This document shows positions 7,769 through 15,539 of a stretch of 26,814 bases of DNA, in pieces. The notes under the pieces were generated by a model, which had not been told where the DNA came from, searched no databases, and saw nothing but the letters and a program-made list of their open reading frames with translations. A program made the translations under genes and the position numbers. Numbering within the stretch: the stretch's first letter is position 1; every line of letters begins with the position of its first letter. The stretch is from JBBDIX01 sp040880235 (GTDB lineage: Bacteria > Actinomycetota > Nitriliruptoria > Nitriliruptorales > Nitriliruptoraceae), in assembly GCA_040880235.1 (NCBI GenBank), contig JBBDIX010000042.1, positions 1-26,814 of the forward strand, given 5' to 3'.

Positions 7769-9453
7769 CAGAAGCGTCCCACCTGTCCGACACGCATGCG
7801 GTCGATGGCCAGCACGGCTGCGGCCGTCAGCACCATGAGGACGGTGGAGAGCGCCATGGCCTGACCGAAGTGGGTGATCCCCGGACGTCCGAGGAGCCGA
7901 AAGATCGCCACGGGCATGGTCGGCCAGTTCGCGCGCGCGACGAAGACCGTGGCGCCGAACTCCCCGAGGGCCACCGCGAACGAGAAGCCTGCCGCCACGA
8001 GTCCGGCCCGGGAGATGATCGGCAGGTCGATCTCCCGCCAGACCTCGCGCGGCGCGGCGCCGAGCGTGGCAGCGGCCTCACGAAGGCGGCCATCGATGGA
8101 ACGCAGGACCGGAAGCAGTGTGCGCACGACGAAGGGGGTGGCGATGAGCGCCTGGGCCAGCGGCACGAGCAGGACGGAGCCACGCAGGTCCACGGGTGAC
8201 CGGTCGAGCGCGATCAGGAACCCGAACCCGATGGTCACCGCCGATGTTCCCAGGGGGAGCATGAGGGAGCGGTCGACGCCACGCGCGAGTGGCGTGTCGC
8301 CCGTGGCGGCCACGGCAGCGAGCGTGCCGACGACGAGCGCGATCACCGTCGCGGACAGGCCGAACACCACGGAGTTGCGGATCGCCTGCCACGGCGCCAC
8401 CGCGAGGACGGTGTCTCGTCCATCGCCGAACAGTGCCTGGTAGTGGCCGAGGCCGTGGCCGGTCGCCGTTGCGAACGATCGTTCGACGAGGACGAGCAGC
8501 GGGGTGGCCAGCAGCATGACCATCACGGCGAGGTTGCCCGTCAGAAACCACCGCTCGGATCCTGACGAGGGTCGGTGCGCACCACCCTCCGTCGAGACGA
8601 GCGACTGTGCCGTGGCTCGGCGTTGCAGGCGCCCGTAGGCGGCCAGGGATGCGACGACGGCGACGAGCTGGAGCACGGCGAGCACGGAGGCGAGGCGCAG
8701 GTCGAGCAGCTGGGTCGTGGCTCGATGGATCTCGACCTCGATGGTCGCCAGTCCCGGTCCGCCGAGGATGAGGATCACGCCGAAGGACGTGAAGGTGAAG
8801 AGGAACACGATGGCGCCAGCCGAGGCGATCGCCCCCCGGAGCAGCGGAAGGGTCACCTGCGTGAACACGCGCCACCGTGAGGCACCGAGCACCCGTGCCA
8901 CGTGTTCCGTGCGCGGATCGAGATGCGCCCACAGTCCTCCGACGGTACGCACGACCACGGCGTAGTTGAAGAAGACGTGCGCCAGCAGGATCGCCGTGAC
9001 CGAGCGTCGCAGGTCGAACGTCGGCAGAGCGCCGGCCGAGACCCACGCCAGCGTCGTGTTGACAGGGCTCTGTGGCCCGAGCAGGGCGAGGAATGCCGAT
9101 CCGACCACGACCGTGGGCAGGACGAAGGGCACCGTGACGGCAGCCCGGACGACGGACGCGCCTCGAAACCGAAGCCGGTGCAGCGCGTACGCACCCGGGA
9201 TGCCCGCGGCCAACGTGAGGACGGTCGACACCGCCGCCTGCCACGTGGTGAACCAGACGACACGACGGATCGAGGGCCGGGCCATGACGTCGGTCACGGC
9301 CGATGGATCGAACCTGCCGTCTGGGGCCAGGCCCAACAGCGTGATGCGGGCGACCGGCCAGACGAAGAACACCGCGAGGAACACCAGGGGCAGGGCGAGC
9401 AGTCCCAGCTGCCCTGCGGTGGTCCGTCCTCCGGCCGCCCGCACCCGTGTCAC
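7768..9453 (-). CDS. thiP: Thiamine ABC transporter fused permease ThiP
   Basis: This is a double-length permease of 561 residues with two binding-protein-dependent transport domains in tandem, as in ThiP and FbpB. Each half has several hydrophobic segments and an EAA loop that contacts the ATPase: EHVARVLGASRWRVF near residues 183-200 and EAAATLGAAPREVW near residues 459-473. The GTG at 9453 overlaps the binding-protein stop in a GTGA arrangement. An in-frame GTG at 9486 would add 11 residues and overlap the upstream gene by 37 bases. The neighbours define the substrate as thiamine or its phosphates. It acts in the cytoplasmic membrane. Confidence 0.9.
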   Translation of the reverse strand: MTRVRAAGGRTTAGQLGLLALPLVFLAVFFVWPVARITLLGLAPDGRFDPSAVTDVMARPSIRRVVWFTTWQAAVSTVLTLAAGIPGAYALHRLRFRGASVVRAAVTVPFVLPTVVVGSAFLALLGPQSPVNTTLAWVSAGALPTFDLRRSVTAILLAHVFFNYAVVVRTVGGLWAHLDPRTEHVARVLGASRWRVFTQVTLPLLRGAIASAGAIVFLFTFTSFGVILILGGPGLATIEVEIHRATTQLLDLRLASVLAVLQLVAVVASLAAYGRLQRRATAQSLVSTEGGAHRPSSGSERWFLTGNLAVMVMLLATPLLVLVERSFATATGHGLGHYQALFGDGRDTVLAVAPWQAIRNSVVFGLSATVIALVVGTLAAVAATGDTPLARGVDRSLMLPLGTSAVTIGFGFLIALDRSPVDLRGSVLLVPLAQALIATPFVVRTLLPVLRSIDGRLREAAATLGAAPREVWREIDLPIISRAGLVAAGFSFAVALGEFGATVFVARANWPTMPVAIFRLLGRPGITHFGQAMALSTVLMVLTAAAVLAIDRMRVGQVGRF

Positions 9454-10523
9454 CGGAGCACCGTCGTCGTCCACGCGTCGATCCACGCATCGCGGTGTTC
9501 CCCGATGACCGACGGATCCACCTGAAGCGGGTCATCGATGACGACCGCGTGCTGCGCGAACACGTCCGGAAGCGCGGCGTCGTCCACCACCGGGAACACG
9601 AACATGGTCAGGGGGAGGTCCTCCTGGAACTCGACCGACAGCAGGTGGTCGATGAGCAGCCCGGCCTCCTCAGGGTGATCCGTGCCCGCGAGCACTCCGG
9701 CGAACTCGATCTGGCGAAAACAGGATGCCTCGATCACCCCGGTGGGAGCCTCATCAGGCTGGGGATCGGCGAAGTACACCTCCGCGGGGGGACTGGAGGC
9801 ATACGACACCACAAGGGGGCGATCGCCACCACCGGCCCACGTGAACTCTCCGTAGTAGGCCTGCGACCAGTCGTCGGTCACGATCACGTCGTTGTCGCGC
9901 AGCTGAGCCCAGAAGTCGAGCCATCCGTCCTCACCGAATCGTTCGACGGTGGCGAGCAGGAAGGCGAGGCCGGGCGAAGACGTTGCCGGGTTCTGCACGA
10001 CGAGCAGTCCGCGGTACGCGGGGTCCGTCAGGTCGGCGAGGTCCGTGGGGACCTCGAGCCCGTGTTCGTCGAACCAGACTCGGTCGTGGTTCAGACACAC
10101 ATCACCGACGTCGATGGGGGTGACGCGGTTGCCCGGGTCGAGCTGGTACGTCTCGTTCACGACGTCGAGCCGCGGCGACCGGTGTTCGAGGAACAGGTCC
10201 GCGTCCAGTGCTCTCGACAGGAAGGTGTTGTCGACGCCGAACAGGACGTCTCCCTGCGGGTTGTCGCGGGTGAGGATGGCCTGGTTGACCAGCGTGCCCG
10301 CGTCGCCCAGCGGCACCACCTCCACGGTGATGTCTGTCGACGTCGTGAACGACTCCAGCACGTGGCTGGAGACGTCGAACGAGTCGTGGGTCAGCAGCGT
10401 CAGTGTCACCCCGGACGACGGGGTATCGGGGGAGGCGTCCGGGGTTGAGTCGGAGGCCTGATCGCCACCGCACGCGCTGACGAGCAGCGCCACGAGTGCG
10501 ATGGTGAGGGGATGAAGTTTCAC
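9450..10523 (-). CDS. thiB: Thiamine-binding lipoprotein ThiB
   Basis: This is the extracellular substrate-binding protein of the thiamine importer, 357 residues. It has a lipoprotein signal peptide with lipobox VSAC, making C18 the lipidated residue. ThiB family blocks are easily seen: GDAGTLVNQAIL, FGVDNTFLSRAL, VTPIDVGDVC, VQNPATSSPGLAFLLATV, GDRPLVVSYASSP and CFRQIEFAGVLAGT. The GTG at 10523 has AGGAG a few bases upstream, whereas the in-frame GTG at 10529 abuts that site. The preceding kinase gene stops at 10526, three bases before this start, so the operon is continuous. After the lipobox a Ser/Thr/Pro/Asp-rich linker of about 20 residues tethers the domain. Confidence 0.94.
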   Translation of the reverse strand: MKLHPLTIALVALLVSACGGDQASDSTPDASPDTPSSGVTLTLLTHDSFDVSSHVLESFTTSTDITVEVVPLGDAGTLVNQAILTRDNPQGDVLFGVDNTFLSRALDADLFLEHRSPRLDVVNETYQLDPGNRVTPIDVGDVCLNHDRVWFDEHGLEVPTDLADLTDPAYRGLLVVQNPATSSPGLAFLLATVERFGEDGWLDFWAQLRDNDVIVTDDWSQAYYGEFTWAGGGDRPLVVSYASSPPAEVYFADPQPDEAPTGVIEASCFRQIEFAGVLAGTDHPEEAGLLIDHLLSVEFQEDLPLTMFVFPVVDDAALPDVFAQHAVVIDDPLQVDPSVIGEHRDAWIDAWTTTVLR

Positions 10524-10525
10524 GA

Positions 10526-11206
10526 TCACTCCTGGGTTCTGGTGGTCAGGGTCTCGGGTTCCCCCGGCTGGATCACGAGCAGCGTCCCGGCGTCGAGCCG
10601 GACCACTGCCCGAGACCGGGCGAACTCGTTGCTGACACCAAGGCTGGAACCCGAGGGAAGATCCTCGTGCTCCAGCGGGAACCGCAGTCCGGACGTGGTC
10701 ACACCGGTCGCTGCACCGTTGACCGGGATGAGGCTCACGAGAGCGCCCGGTCGGCCGGTGACGACGACCTCGTCGTGCACCACGTGCACGGTTGCCGGGC
10801 CCATGTACGCCACGATGCGTGTCGTACGGAGTCCCGGCGCACCGATGACGGTGAGCACACCGGCGAGGTGGTCGAGGCGCCCCCCGGCACCGCCGACGAC
10901 GATGATCCGCTCGGGTTCGTGTTCCATCGCGAGATCCACGGCGATGGCGAAGTCCGTGCGGTCCTTGTCCTCGGGGTACACCCGGACGTCGACGCCTGCA
11001 TCACGTGCGCGGGCGAGTGCGTCCGGTTCGACGGAGTCGAGATCCCCGACCACGTGGTCGACCTCGACGCCGAGTCGTTGGGCGAGGTGCAGCCCCGAAT
11101 CGGCGGCGATGACCAGCGCAGCGTCGGGAAGCGTGGGCCGAACCGGGAACGAGTGGTCCCCGCCGGCGAACACGACGACGTCACGTGCCGTGGGCATCGT
11201 GGACAT
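10526..11206 (-). CDS. Thiamine pyrophosphokinase
   Basis: The 226-residue enzyme transfers pyrophosphate from ATP to thiamine to make TPP. Family blocks are visible: AADSGLHLAQRLG, DHVVGDLDSV, the substrate-binding DKDRTDFAIAVDLA, and the GGAGGRLDHLAGVL loop, followed by a C-terminal beta domain. The ATG at 11206 has GGGAGG six bases upstream; upstream extensions would run through the riboswitch and lack homology. It is the first gene of an operon with the thiamine importer, so imported thiamine can be activated directly. Translation is predicted to be controlled by the TPP riboswitch that overlaps its ribosome-binding site. Confidence 0.93.
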   Translation of the reverse strand: MSTMPTARDVVVFAGGDHSFPVRPTLPDAALVIAADSGLHLAQRLGVEVDHVVGDLDSVEPDALARARDAGVDVRVYPEDKDRTDFAIAVDLAMEHEPERIIVVGGAGGRLDHLAGVLTVIGAPGLRTTRIVAYMGPATVHVVHDEVVVTGRPGALVSLIPVNGAATGVTTSGLRFPLEHEDLPSGSSLGVSNEFARSRAVVRLDAGTLLVIQPGEPETLTTRTQE

Positions 11207-11213
11207 CGTGCAC

Positions 11214-11329
11214 CTCCCTACGCTGGCATTGTCCAGCTCAGGTTCCACGGGTCGATGACGATCGACCGCACAGCGGTCGGTGGTCACCCTCTCAGCCCGG
11301 CTGTCCCGAGCTCCCCGGGTGTCAGGGAC
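11214..11329 (-). promoter_or_regulatory. TPP riboswitch (THI element) of the thiamine salvage operon
   Basis: Read on the minus strand, the leader contains the THI-box blocks in order: a P1 5' strand TCCCT, CGGGGAGC, GGCTGAGAGG, then GTGGAACCTGA, GCTGGACAATGCCAGC and the P1 3' strand TAGGGA. An extra perfect hairpin GACCGC-TGT-GCGGTC (11264-11278) lengthens the P3 arm, a known variation. The 3' P1 strand AGGGA (11219-11215) overlaps the GGGAGG ribosome site (11218-11213) six bases before the kinase ATG. TPP binding should therefore hide the site and block translation. Block matches are seen directly; the mechanism is inferred. Confidence 0.95.
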
Positions 11330-11340
11330 GGCACGTCGCG

Positions 11341-11361
11341 TACCGTCCTGTCCACGAGAGT
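11341..11361. promoter_or_regulatory. Possible divergent promoters for the hydrolase (+) and thiamine operon (-)
   Basis: TACCGT at 11341-11346 on + and TACTCT at 11361-11356 on - both fit TANNNT -10 boxes. They would start transcripts 25-30 bases before the hydrolase and about 20 bases before the riboswitch. No clear -35 hexamers are visible. Confidence 0.25.
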
Positions 11362-11378
11362 AGCCAGGAGCCTGCAGA

Positions 11379-12644
11379 GTGGTGAGACGTCGCAGCATCG
11401 TGCTCGTCATCGGTGGTGTGGCGCTCGTGGCGACGCTCCTGGTGCTCGCGTCGGGATCCGCGGACAGCCCGCCGCCTGTCGACGATCGATCGCCGCCGCC
11501 CGTGGCGGACGCGCCCGTTCCCCGACGCACACCGGTGATCCCGGCACCCGCGGACCCCGAACCCGTCGGAGAGGTCGACGAGCCCGGAACGTTGCTGTCG
11601 ATGGAGCCGTACGCCCTGCCGGCGGCCACGTTGGTCGGTCAGGGTGTGGCGACGTTCCTGCTCCAGTACGTGACGCAGGGGCCGGGAGGTGTCGACGCCA
11701 AGTCCACGGGGCTGCTGTTCGTTCCGGAGGACACAGCAGGCGAACCGGTGCCCCTGCTGGCCGTGGGCCACGGGTCCACGGGAATCGCACCGGAGTGTGC
11801 TCCGTCCCTGTCGCCGCGTCCACTGGCCACGATGCCTGGTGTGGCGGCGGCACTGGCCGAGGGCTGGGCGGTCGTCGCGACGGACTACGTCGGTCTCGGG
11901 ACACCCGGTCCCCACCCGTACCTCGTTGGAGACGCGTCTGGCAGTGCGATCCTCGACTCGATCACGGCCGCCGAGGCGGCGATCGACGTGGACGCCGAGC
12001 GCATCGCCATCTGGGGCTACTCGCAGGGAGGTCACGCGGCGCTTCACGCGGCCGACGCGGCGGAACGCCTCGGTCGCCCTCCGGTGGCAGGTGTCGTCAC
12101 GTTCGCGCCGATCACGGACCTGGGAGGCATCGTGGAGGAGAGCCACGGCACGACGCTGGGCACGGTGTTCCTCGTCGCGACCGCGGTCTCCTGGAGTGAG
12201 GTCTACGACGACCTCGAGCTCAGCGACGTGGTGCCCGATCAGGACCTCGAGATCGCGCGTGCGCTTGCACGGAGGTGTCTGGATCCGGCGTCCATCCCGA
12301 TGGTGCTGCTCGAGTCCCTCGTCCTGCGCGGCGGGCTCGTGCACCCGGCCCGCGTACCGGACGGCGCCTGGGACCCGTACATCGTGCGCAACACGCCGTC
12401 CGGTCGATCCGGCGCACCGATCCTGGTCTTCCACGGCGCCCGGGACGAGGTGGTGTCGCCGGCGATCACCGAGGTGCACGTCAACGATCGCTGTGCTCGT
12501 GGAGATGACGTCGAACTCCGGATCGTGCCCTTCGCAGGGCACCTCACCCTGGTCAGCCAGGTCGTCGGGGCGGCTGTCGCGTGGACGCGCCTGCGGTTCG
12601 ACGGCGAACCGGTGGAGGATGCCTGTCCGGGGCGTTGGGGGGGG
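11379..12644 (+). CDS. Exported secretory-lipase-like alpha/beta hydrolase (3' end lost in gap)
   Basis: This esterase or lipase of the alpha/beta-hydrolase fold resembles the secretory lipase (LIP) family. Residues 6-25 form an uncleaved anchor or signal peptide, followed by a Pro-rich linker to about residue 70. The nucleophile elbow is GYSQGGHAA (S215), the acid is D356 in VFHGARDEVVSP, and the catalytic His is H388 in FAGHLTLV. An oxyanion-type AVGHGSTG precedes them. The GTG at 11379 has AGGAG at 11366-11370. The frame enters a poly-G run and the N gap after residue 422, a few residues beyond the end expected for the fold, so little is probably missing. The natural substrate is unknown. 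Confidence 0.82.
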
Positions 12645-12681
12645 NNNNNNNNNNCCCCCCCCCCCCCCCCCCCCCCCCCCC
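12637..12681. other. Assembly gap flanked by poly-G and poly-C
   Basis: Eight G (12637-12644), ten N (12645-12654) and 27 C (12655-12681) lie between the 3' ends of two convergent genes. Reading into the gap from either side gives a G run. This is typical of loss-of-signal poly-G in two-colour sequencing that has been built into contig ends, so the homopolymers may not be genomic. Confidence 0.8.
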
Positions 12682-12687
12682 ACGCCG

Positions 12688-14088
12688 TCAGGCCTCGTTG
12701 ACGATCAGTGCGGTGACCATCCCGAACATGCCCTCCGTGCGTTCGGCGTGGGTCAGGATGTGGCAGTGGAACGCCCACACCCCGGGGTCGGTCGCCTGCA
12801 CGAGCACCGTGAATCGTTCTCCGGGAGCAATGTTGACGGTGTCCTCCCACCGCGGTGCGTCGAGGGGGAAGCCGTCCTTCGCGATGACGAGCTGCGGCAT
12901 CTGGTGCAGATGCATCGGATGGATCTGGAGGCCTTCGTTGTAGTAGTGGACGACGAACCAGTCGCCCTCGTCGACGACGATGGGTGCGGTGGCCGGCCAG
13001 CCCTTGCCGTTGAGCGTCAGCCCGATCGTCCCGGCGTCGTTGAGGACCATGGGGATCTCCGCCACGACGTCGATCTCGTCCGGCAGGACCCTGCCGCCGA
13101 TGGTGCGCCCGGTGGGCAGCGGGAAGTCGTCGCCCACCTCACCGATGATGAAGACCCCGAACATGCCGTTGGGAAGCTTCTTCTGTCCATGGTGGTGCGG
13201 GTGGTACATGCCGATCGACGGTTCGTCGGCGACGAACTCGTAGGTGAACTCACCTCCGGGCTCGATGAGCGGCTGGGTCAGCGGCGCGACACCGTCCTGG
13301 TCGTTGGGCACGCGCACGCCGTGCCAGTGGACGTCGGTGCCCATCGGCAGGTCGTTCTCCACGTGGACACGAACGTTGTCGCCGACGTCCACGCGGATCA
13401 TCGGCCCCGGAATCTGCCCGTTGTAGGCCCAACCCTCGACGATCCGGCCTGGTTCCACCTCCCAGTCGATGATCTCGGCCACGAGGCGAAAGACCTTCGT
13501 CCCGTCCGCGAGGACCTCCTCGGGTTCGAGCAGCTGGTTGCCACGTCCCTCGGTCTCAGCGGGGAAGGCCATGATCGAGTCGTGCATGGCCTGGTCGAGG
13601 GCTGCCCAGTCGACGTCTGCGGTCTGGCTCGACGGGCCGGCGTCCGCCGTGGGCTGCACCCCGTCGGGTCCGATGACCGTGAGGGTGCCGACCATGCCGG
13701 CCGACTCATGTCCCGGCACCGTGCACAACAGGCCGTACGTCCCGGGAGCGAGCCCGGCCAGCGACAGCTCGTGGGTCTCACCGGCGCCCAGCATGGGCGT
13801 CGTGATGCCCTGGTCGACGATGGAGAAGTCGTGTTCGATGGAGCCGGCGTTGTGCACGACGAGCGTCCCGCCCTCGGCGATGGTGATGCTGCTCGGGGTG
13901 AGGGTGAACTCGGCGACGTCGACATCGACCCGTTCGGGTGCGTCGATCGTCGGCGACGCCGAGCCGGGCGCGGGTGGCGCCGACGTGGAGACACTGGCCG
14001 CCGTGATCAGGGCTCCGGCCGACAGCACCAGCGCCACCCCCGCGGCAACCGCGGTTGCGATCGCCCCCATCGTTCGTTCCTCGGTCAC
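12688..14088 (-). CDS. Multicopper oxidase with N-terminal cupredoxin domain
   Basis: This is a 466-residue exported copper protein. After a short hydrophobic signal or anchor (about residues 8-33) comes a plastocyanin-like domain with a complete blue-copper set: H86, C122, H127 and M132. Two further cupredoxin domains carry laccase-type trinuclear-cluster motifs: H254-W-H256-G, H296-P-H-H-H-G, H390-P-M-H-L-H395 and H441-C-H443 with H447. The type 1 His-Cys-His pattern sits in the last domain. The substrate could be a phenol, metal ion or nitrogen oxide and cannot be read from sequence. The GTG at 14088 has GGAGG at 14094-14098; the ATG at 14070 is nearly as good. It lies beside DevRS-like genes. 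Confidence 0.88.
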   Translation of the reverse strand: MTEERTMGAIATAVAAGVALVLSAGALITAASVSTSAPPAPGSASPTIDAPERVDVDVAEFTLTPSSITIAEGGTLVVHNAGSIEHDFSIVDQGITTPMLGAGETHELSLAGLAPGTYGLLCTVPGHESAGMVGTLTVIGPDGVQPTADAGPSSQTADVDWAALDQAMHDSIMAFPAETEGRGNQLLEPEEVLADGTKVFRLVAEIIDWEVEPGRIVEGWAYNGQIPGPMIRVDVGDNVRVHVENDLPMGTDVHWHGVRVPNDQDGVAPLTQPLIEPGGEFTYEFVADEPSIGMYHPHHHGQKKLPNGMFGVFIIGEVGDDFPLPTGRTIGGRVLPDEIDVVAEIPMVLNDAGTIGLTLNGKGWPATAPIVVDEGDWFVVHYYNEGLQIHPMHLHQMPQLVIAKDGFPLDAPRWEDTVNIAPGERFTVLVQATDPGVWAFHCHILTHAERTEGMFGMVTALIVNEA

Positions 14089-14115
14089 GAGATCCTCCGT
14101 TGTGTCGGCCGTTGT

Positions 14116-14139
14116 CCCACGACCGAGACTGGTCGTGGG
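14116..14139. repeat. Perfect 9-bp inverted repeat in the multicopper oxidase leader
   Basis: CCCACGACC (14116-14124) and GGTCGTGGG (14131-14139) are exact complements around GAGACT. The repeat lies 28-51 bases upstream of the oxidase start codon, so it could be a repressor operator or a leader hairpin. Confidence 0.7.
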
Positions 14140-14221
14140 TGTCGACGCGTACACAACCAGGGCCCCAGGGGCCACAGCAGGGCGAGGGGTCACCGGGATG
14201 CAGGCCATGAGACCCGGGAAC

Positions 14222-14241
14222 CCAGGGACTCCCGGCCCCAT
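14222..14241. promoter_or_regulatory. Weak DevR/DosR-box-like site upstream of the oxidase
   Basis: GGGAC and GGCCC are separated by four bases, against the DosR pattern GGGAC-N4-GTCCC. By my count 12 of 20 positions fit the mycobacterial consensus, which may be chance in GC-rich DNA. It lies about 135-155 bases upstream of the oxidase start. Confidence 0.2.
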
Positions 14242-14279
14242 CGGAGACTCGCGACGGGGATCGCGCGCGCATCCGGCGA

Positions 14280-14702
14280 TCAGTGCGCGATTCGGCGCCC
14301 GGTGATCTCGTCGGCAACGATGCGGATCCACGTGCCCTGGCTGGGATCCTCCATCGCCCAGCTGTCGAGGCCCATCTCGAAGCGGCGCACGTCCGCCGGA
14401 TCATCGACGAGGTCGGCTCGACCACGCACGAGCACACTCCATCCGCTGTTGTCCGACGGGTCGTGGTCGTCGACCTCGAAGGCAACGGGTGCCCCGATGA
14501 CCGCGGCATCGAGTTTCCCTCCGCTGAAGCTGCGCAGGACGACCGTCGATCCGTCGACGACGAAGTTGACCGGGACGATCGCGGGCTGGCCCGCGTCGAC
14601 GTACGCGAGGCGACCAAGTGGACGGGTGCGCAGCAGCGTTAGGCACTGCGTCAGGTTCAGGACCTCAAGGCCGTGGCGATCGGTGGCGGCGTCATCACGC
14701 AT
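14280..14702 (-). CDS. PPOX-fold (pyridoxamine 5'-phosphate oxidase family) protein
   Basis: This 140-residue protein has the split beta-barrel fold of the PNPOx-like family, whose members bind FMN, F420 or heme. Seen are the N-terminal CLTLLRTRPLGRLAYV strand pair, PAIVPVNFVVDGSTVVLRS, an FEVDDHDPSDNSGWSVLVRG core and a C-terminal W-x-R-I motif. Such small proteins are common in DevR/DosR regulons of actinobacteria, which fits the adjacent DevRS-like pair. The ATG at 14702 has AGGAG seven bases upstream; ATG 14720 and GTG 14774 give longer versions with poorer sites. A true pyridoxamine phosphate oxidase role is unlikely for a single short domain. Confidence 0.82.
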   Translation of the reverse strand: MRDDAATDRHGLEVLNLTQCLTLLRTRPLGRLAYVDAGQPAIVPVNFVVDGSTVVLRSFSGGKLDAAVIGAPVAFEVDDHDPSDNSGWSVLVRGRADLVDDPADVRRFEMGLDSWAMEDPSQGTWIRIVADEITGRRIAH

Positions 14703-14750
14703 GTCTGTGCTCCTGGTCATCCAGAGGGTGCCCTGGGCAGCGAACCCGGT

Positions 14751-14770
14751 CCAGGGTCGATCGTCCCGAT
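14751..14770 (-). promoter_or_regulatory. DevR/DosR-box-like site upstream of the PPOX-fold gene
   Basis: On the minus strand GGGAC-GATC-GACCC matches the GGGAC-N4-GTCCC core of DosR boxes with one core mismatch, and by my count 13 of 20 consensus positions. It sits 49-68 bases upstream of the ATG at 14702, a normal activator position. It overlaps a separate inverted repeat. Confidence 0.35.
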
Positions 14771-14780
14771 TCACGGGACG
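14762..14780 (-). repeat. Inverted repeat after the DevR-like gene
   Basis: CGTCCC (14762-14767) and GGGACG (14775-14780) form a 6-bp stem with a seven-base loop, nine bases past the regulator stop. It may be a weak terminator without a T-run, or part of the operator region of the next gene. Confidence 0.35.
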
Positions 14781-14788
14781 CGAACTCG

Positions 14789-15470
14789 CTACTGGCGGTC
14801 GCCCTGCTCCACCTGGGTGTAGAACACCGCAGCCTCCGTACGGCGCTGCATCCCGAGCTTGGCGAGCAGGTTCGACACGTAGTTCTTCACCGTCTTCTCC
14901 GCCAGGTGCATGCGCTCTGCGATGTGCCGGTTGGTCAGGCCCTCGGCGATCAGCTCGAGGATTCGACGCTCCTGGTCCGACAGCGAGGCGAGCCGCGGGT
15001 CCTGCTCGTCTCCCTTGCGGAGGCGTTCCAGGACCTTGCCCGTGACCGCGGGATCCAGCAGGGACTCACCGCGTGCCACCCGACGGATCGCGTCGAGCAG
15101 GTCGCTGCCGCGGACGTCCTTCAGCAGGTATCCCGAGGCCCCCGCCATGATCGAGTCGAAGAGCGCCTCGTCCTCACCGAACGAGGTCAGCATGAGGCAG
15201 GCCACGTCGGGATCGTGCGCACGGACGTCGCGGCACACCTCCACCCCGTTGCCGTCGGGGAGTCGCACGTCGAGCACGGCGACGTCGGGCCGCTCCTTCG
15301 CGATACCGGCGAGCGCCATCCCGGCCGTGCCGGCCTCGCCGACGACCTCGNNNNNNNNNNGCTTCGAGGCGCGTCCGCAGGCGGCGCTGCGTGTCGGCGC
15401 CCTCGATGAGGTCTGCCAGTCCGCGTCGGACGACCTCGTGATCATCGACGAGGAACACTCTGATGGTCAC
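14789..15470 (-). CDS. DevR/DosR-like NarL-family response regulator (interrupted by gap)
   Basis: This is a response regulator with a receiver domain and a LuxR-type DNA-binding domain. The N-terminal half starts at GTG 15470 (AGGAG five bases upstream) and reads TIRVFLVDDHEVVRRGLADL. After ten Ns the receiver continues with the phospho-acceptor segment VAVLDVRLPDG, the SGYLLKD loop, and the helix-turn-helix LSDQERRILELIAEGLTN with HLAEKTVKNYVSNLLAKLGM. This strongly resembles mycobacterial DevR. The frames on the two sides do not match over ten bases; a multiple of three must be missing. The segment before the gap, GADTQRRLRTRLE, is an insertion not usual in DevR. It is divergent from its likely kinase. 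Confidence 0.88.
15351..15360. other. Assembly gap inside the response regulator gene
   Basis: Ten Ns interrupt the receiver domain. Flanks CCTCG and CGAGG are complementary, so a hairpin may have caused the break. The reading frames on either side require a missing length divisible by three, so ten is filler. Confidence 0.9.
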
Positions 15471-15499
15471 GCACACTCCTCGGGTCGTACGGATGACCA

Positions 15500-15509
15500 A
15501 GGCTACGCT
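15500..15509. promoter_or_regulatory. Overlapping divergent -10 boxes between regulator and kinase genes
   Basis: TACGCT at 15504-15509 on + and TAGCCT at 15505-15500 on - both fit TANNNT and share two bases. Each would give a leader of about 23 bases, carrying the respective ribosome-binding site. Confidence 0.35.
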
Positions 15510-15539
15510 GCGGCGGCGGATTCTGGGCGAAGGGTGGAC

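Noticed and set aside
12655..12681. 27-base C tract as a phase-variation repeat
   Set aside because: It adjoins Ns and mirrors a G run on the other side between convergent genes, so an assembly or sequencing artefact is more likely than a contingency locus.
11689..15045. 1118-codon + frame crossing the first gap
   Set aside because: It is an out-of-frame shadow of the hydrolase, then antisense to the oxidase and PPOX genes, made open by poly-C and Ns. The translation is Arg/Ser/Pro-rich with no known motifs.
14910..15539. Very long + frame running through the second gap into the sensor kinase gene
   Set aside because: It is antisense to the response regulator and joins the kinase only because Ns are read as open. 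The kinase homology begins after about 15540.
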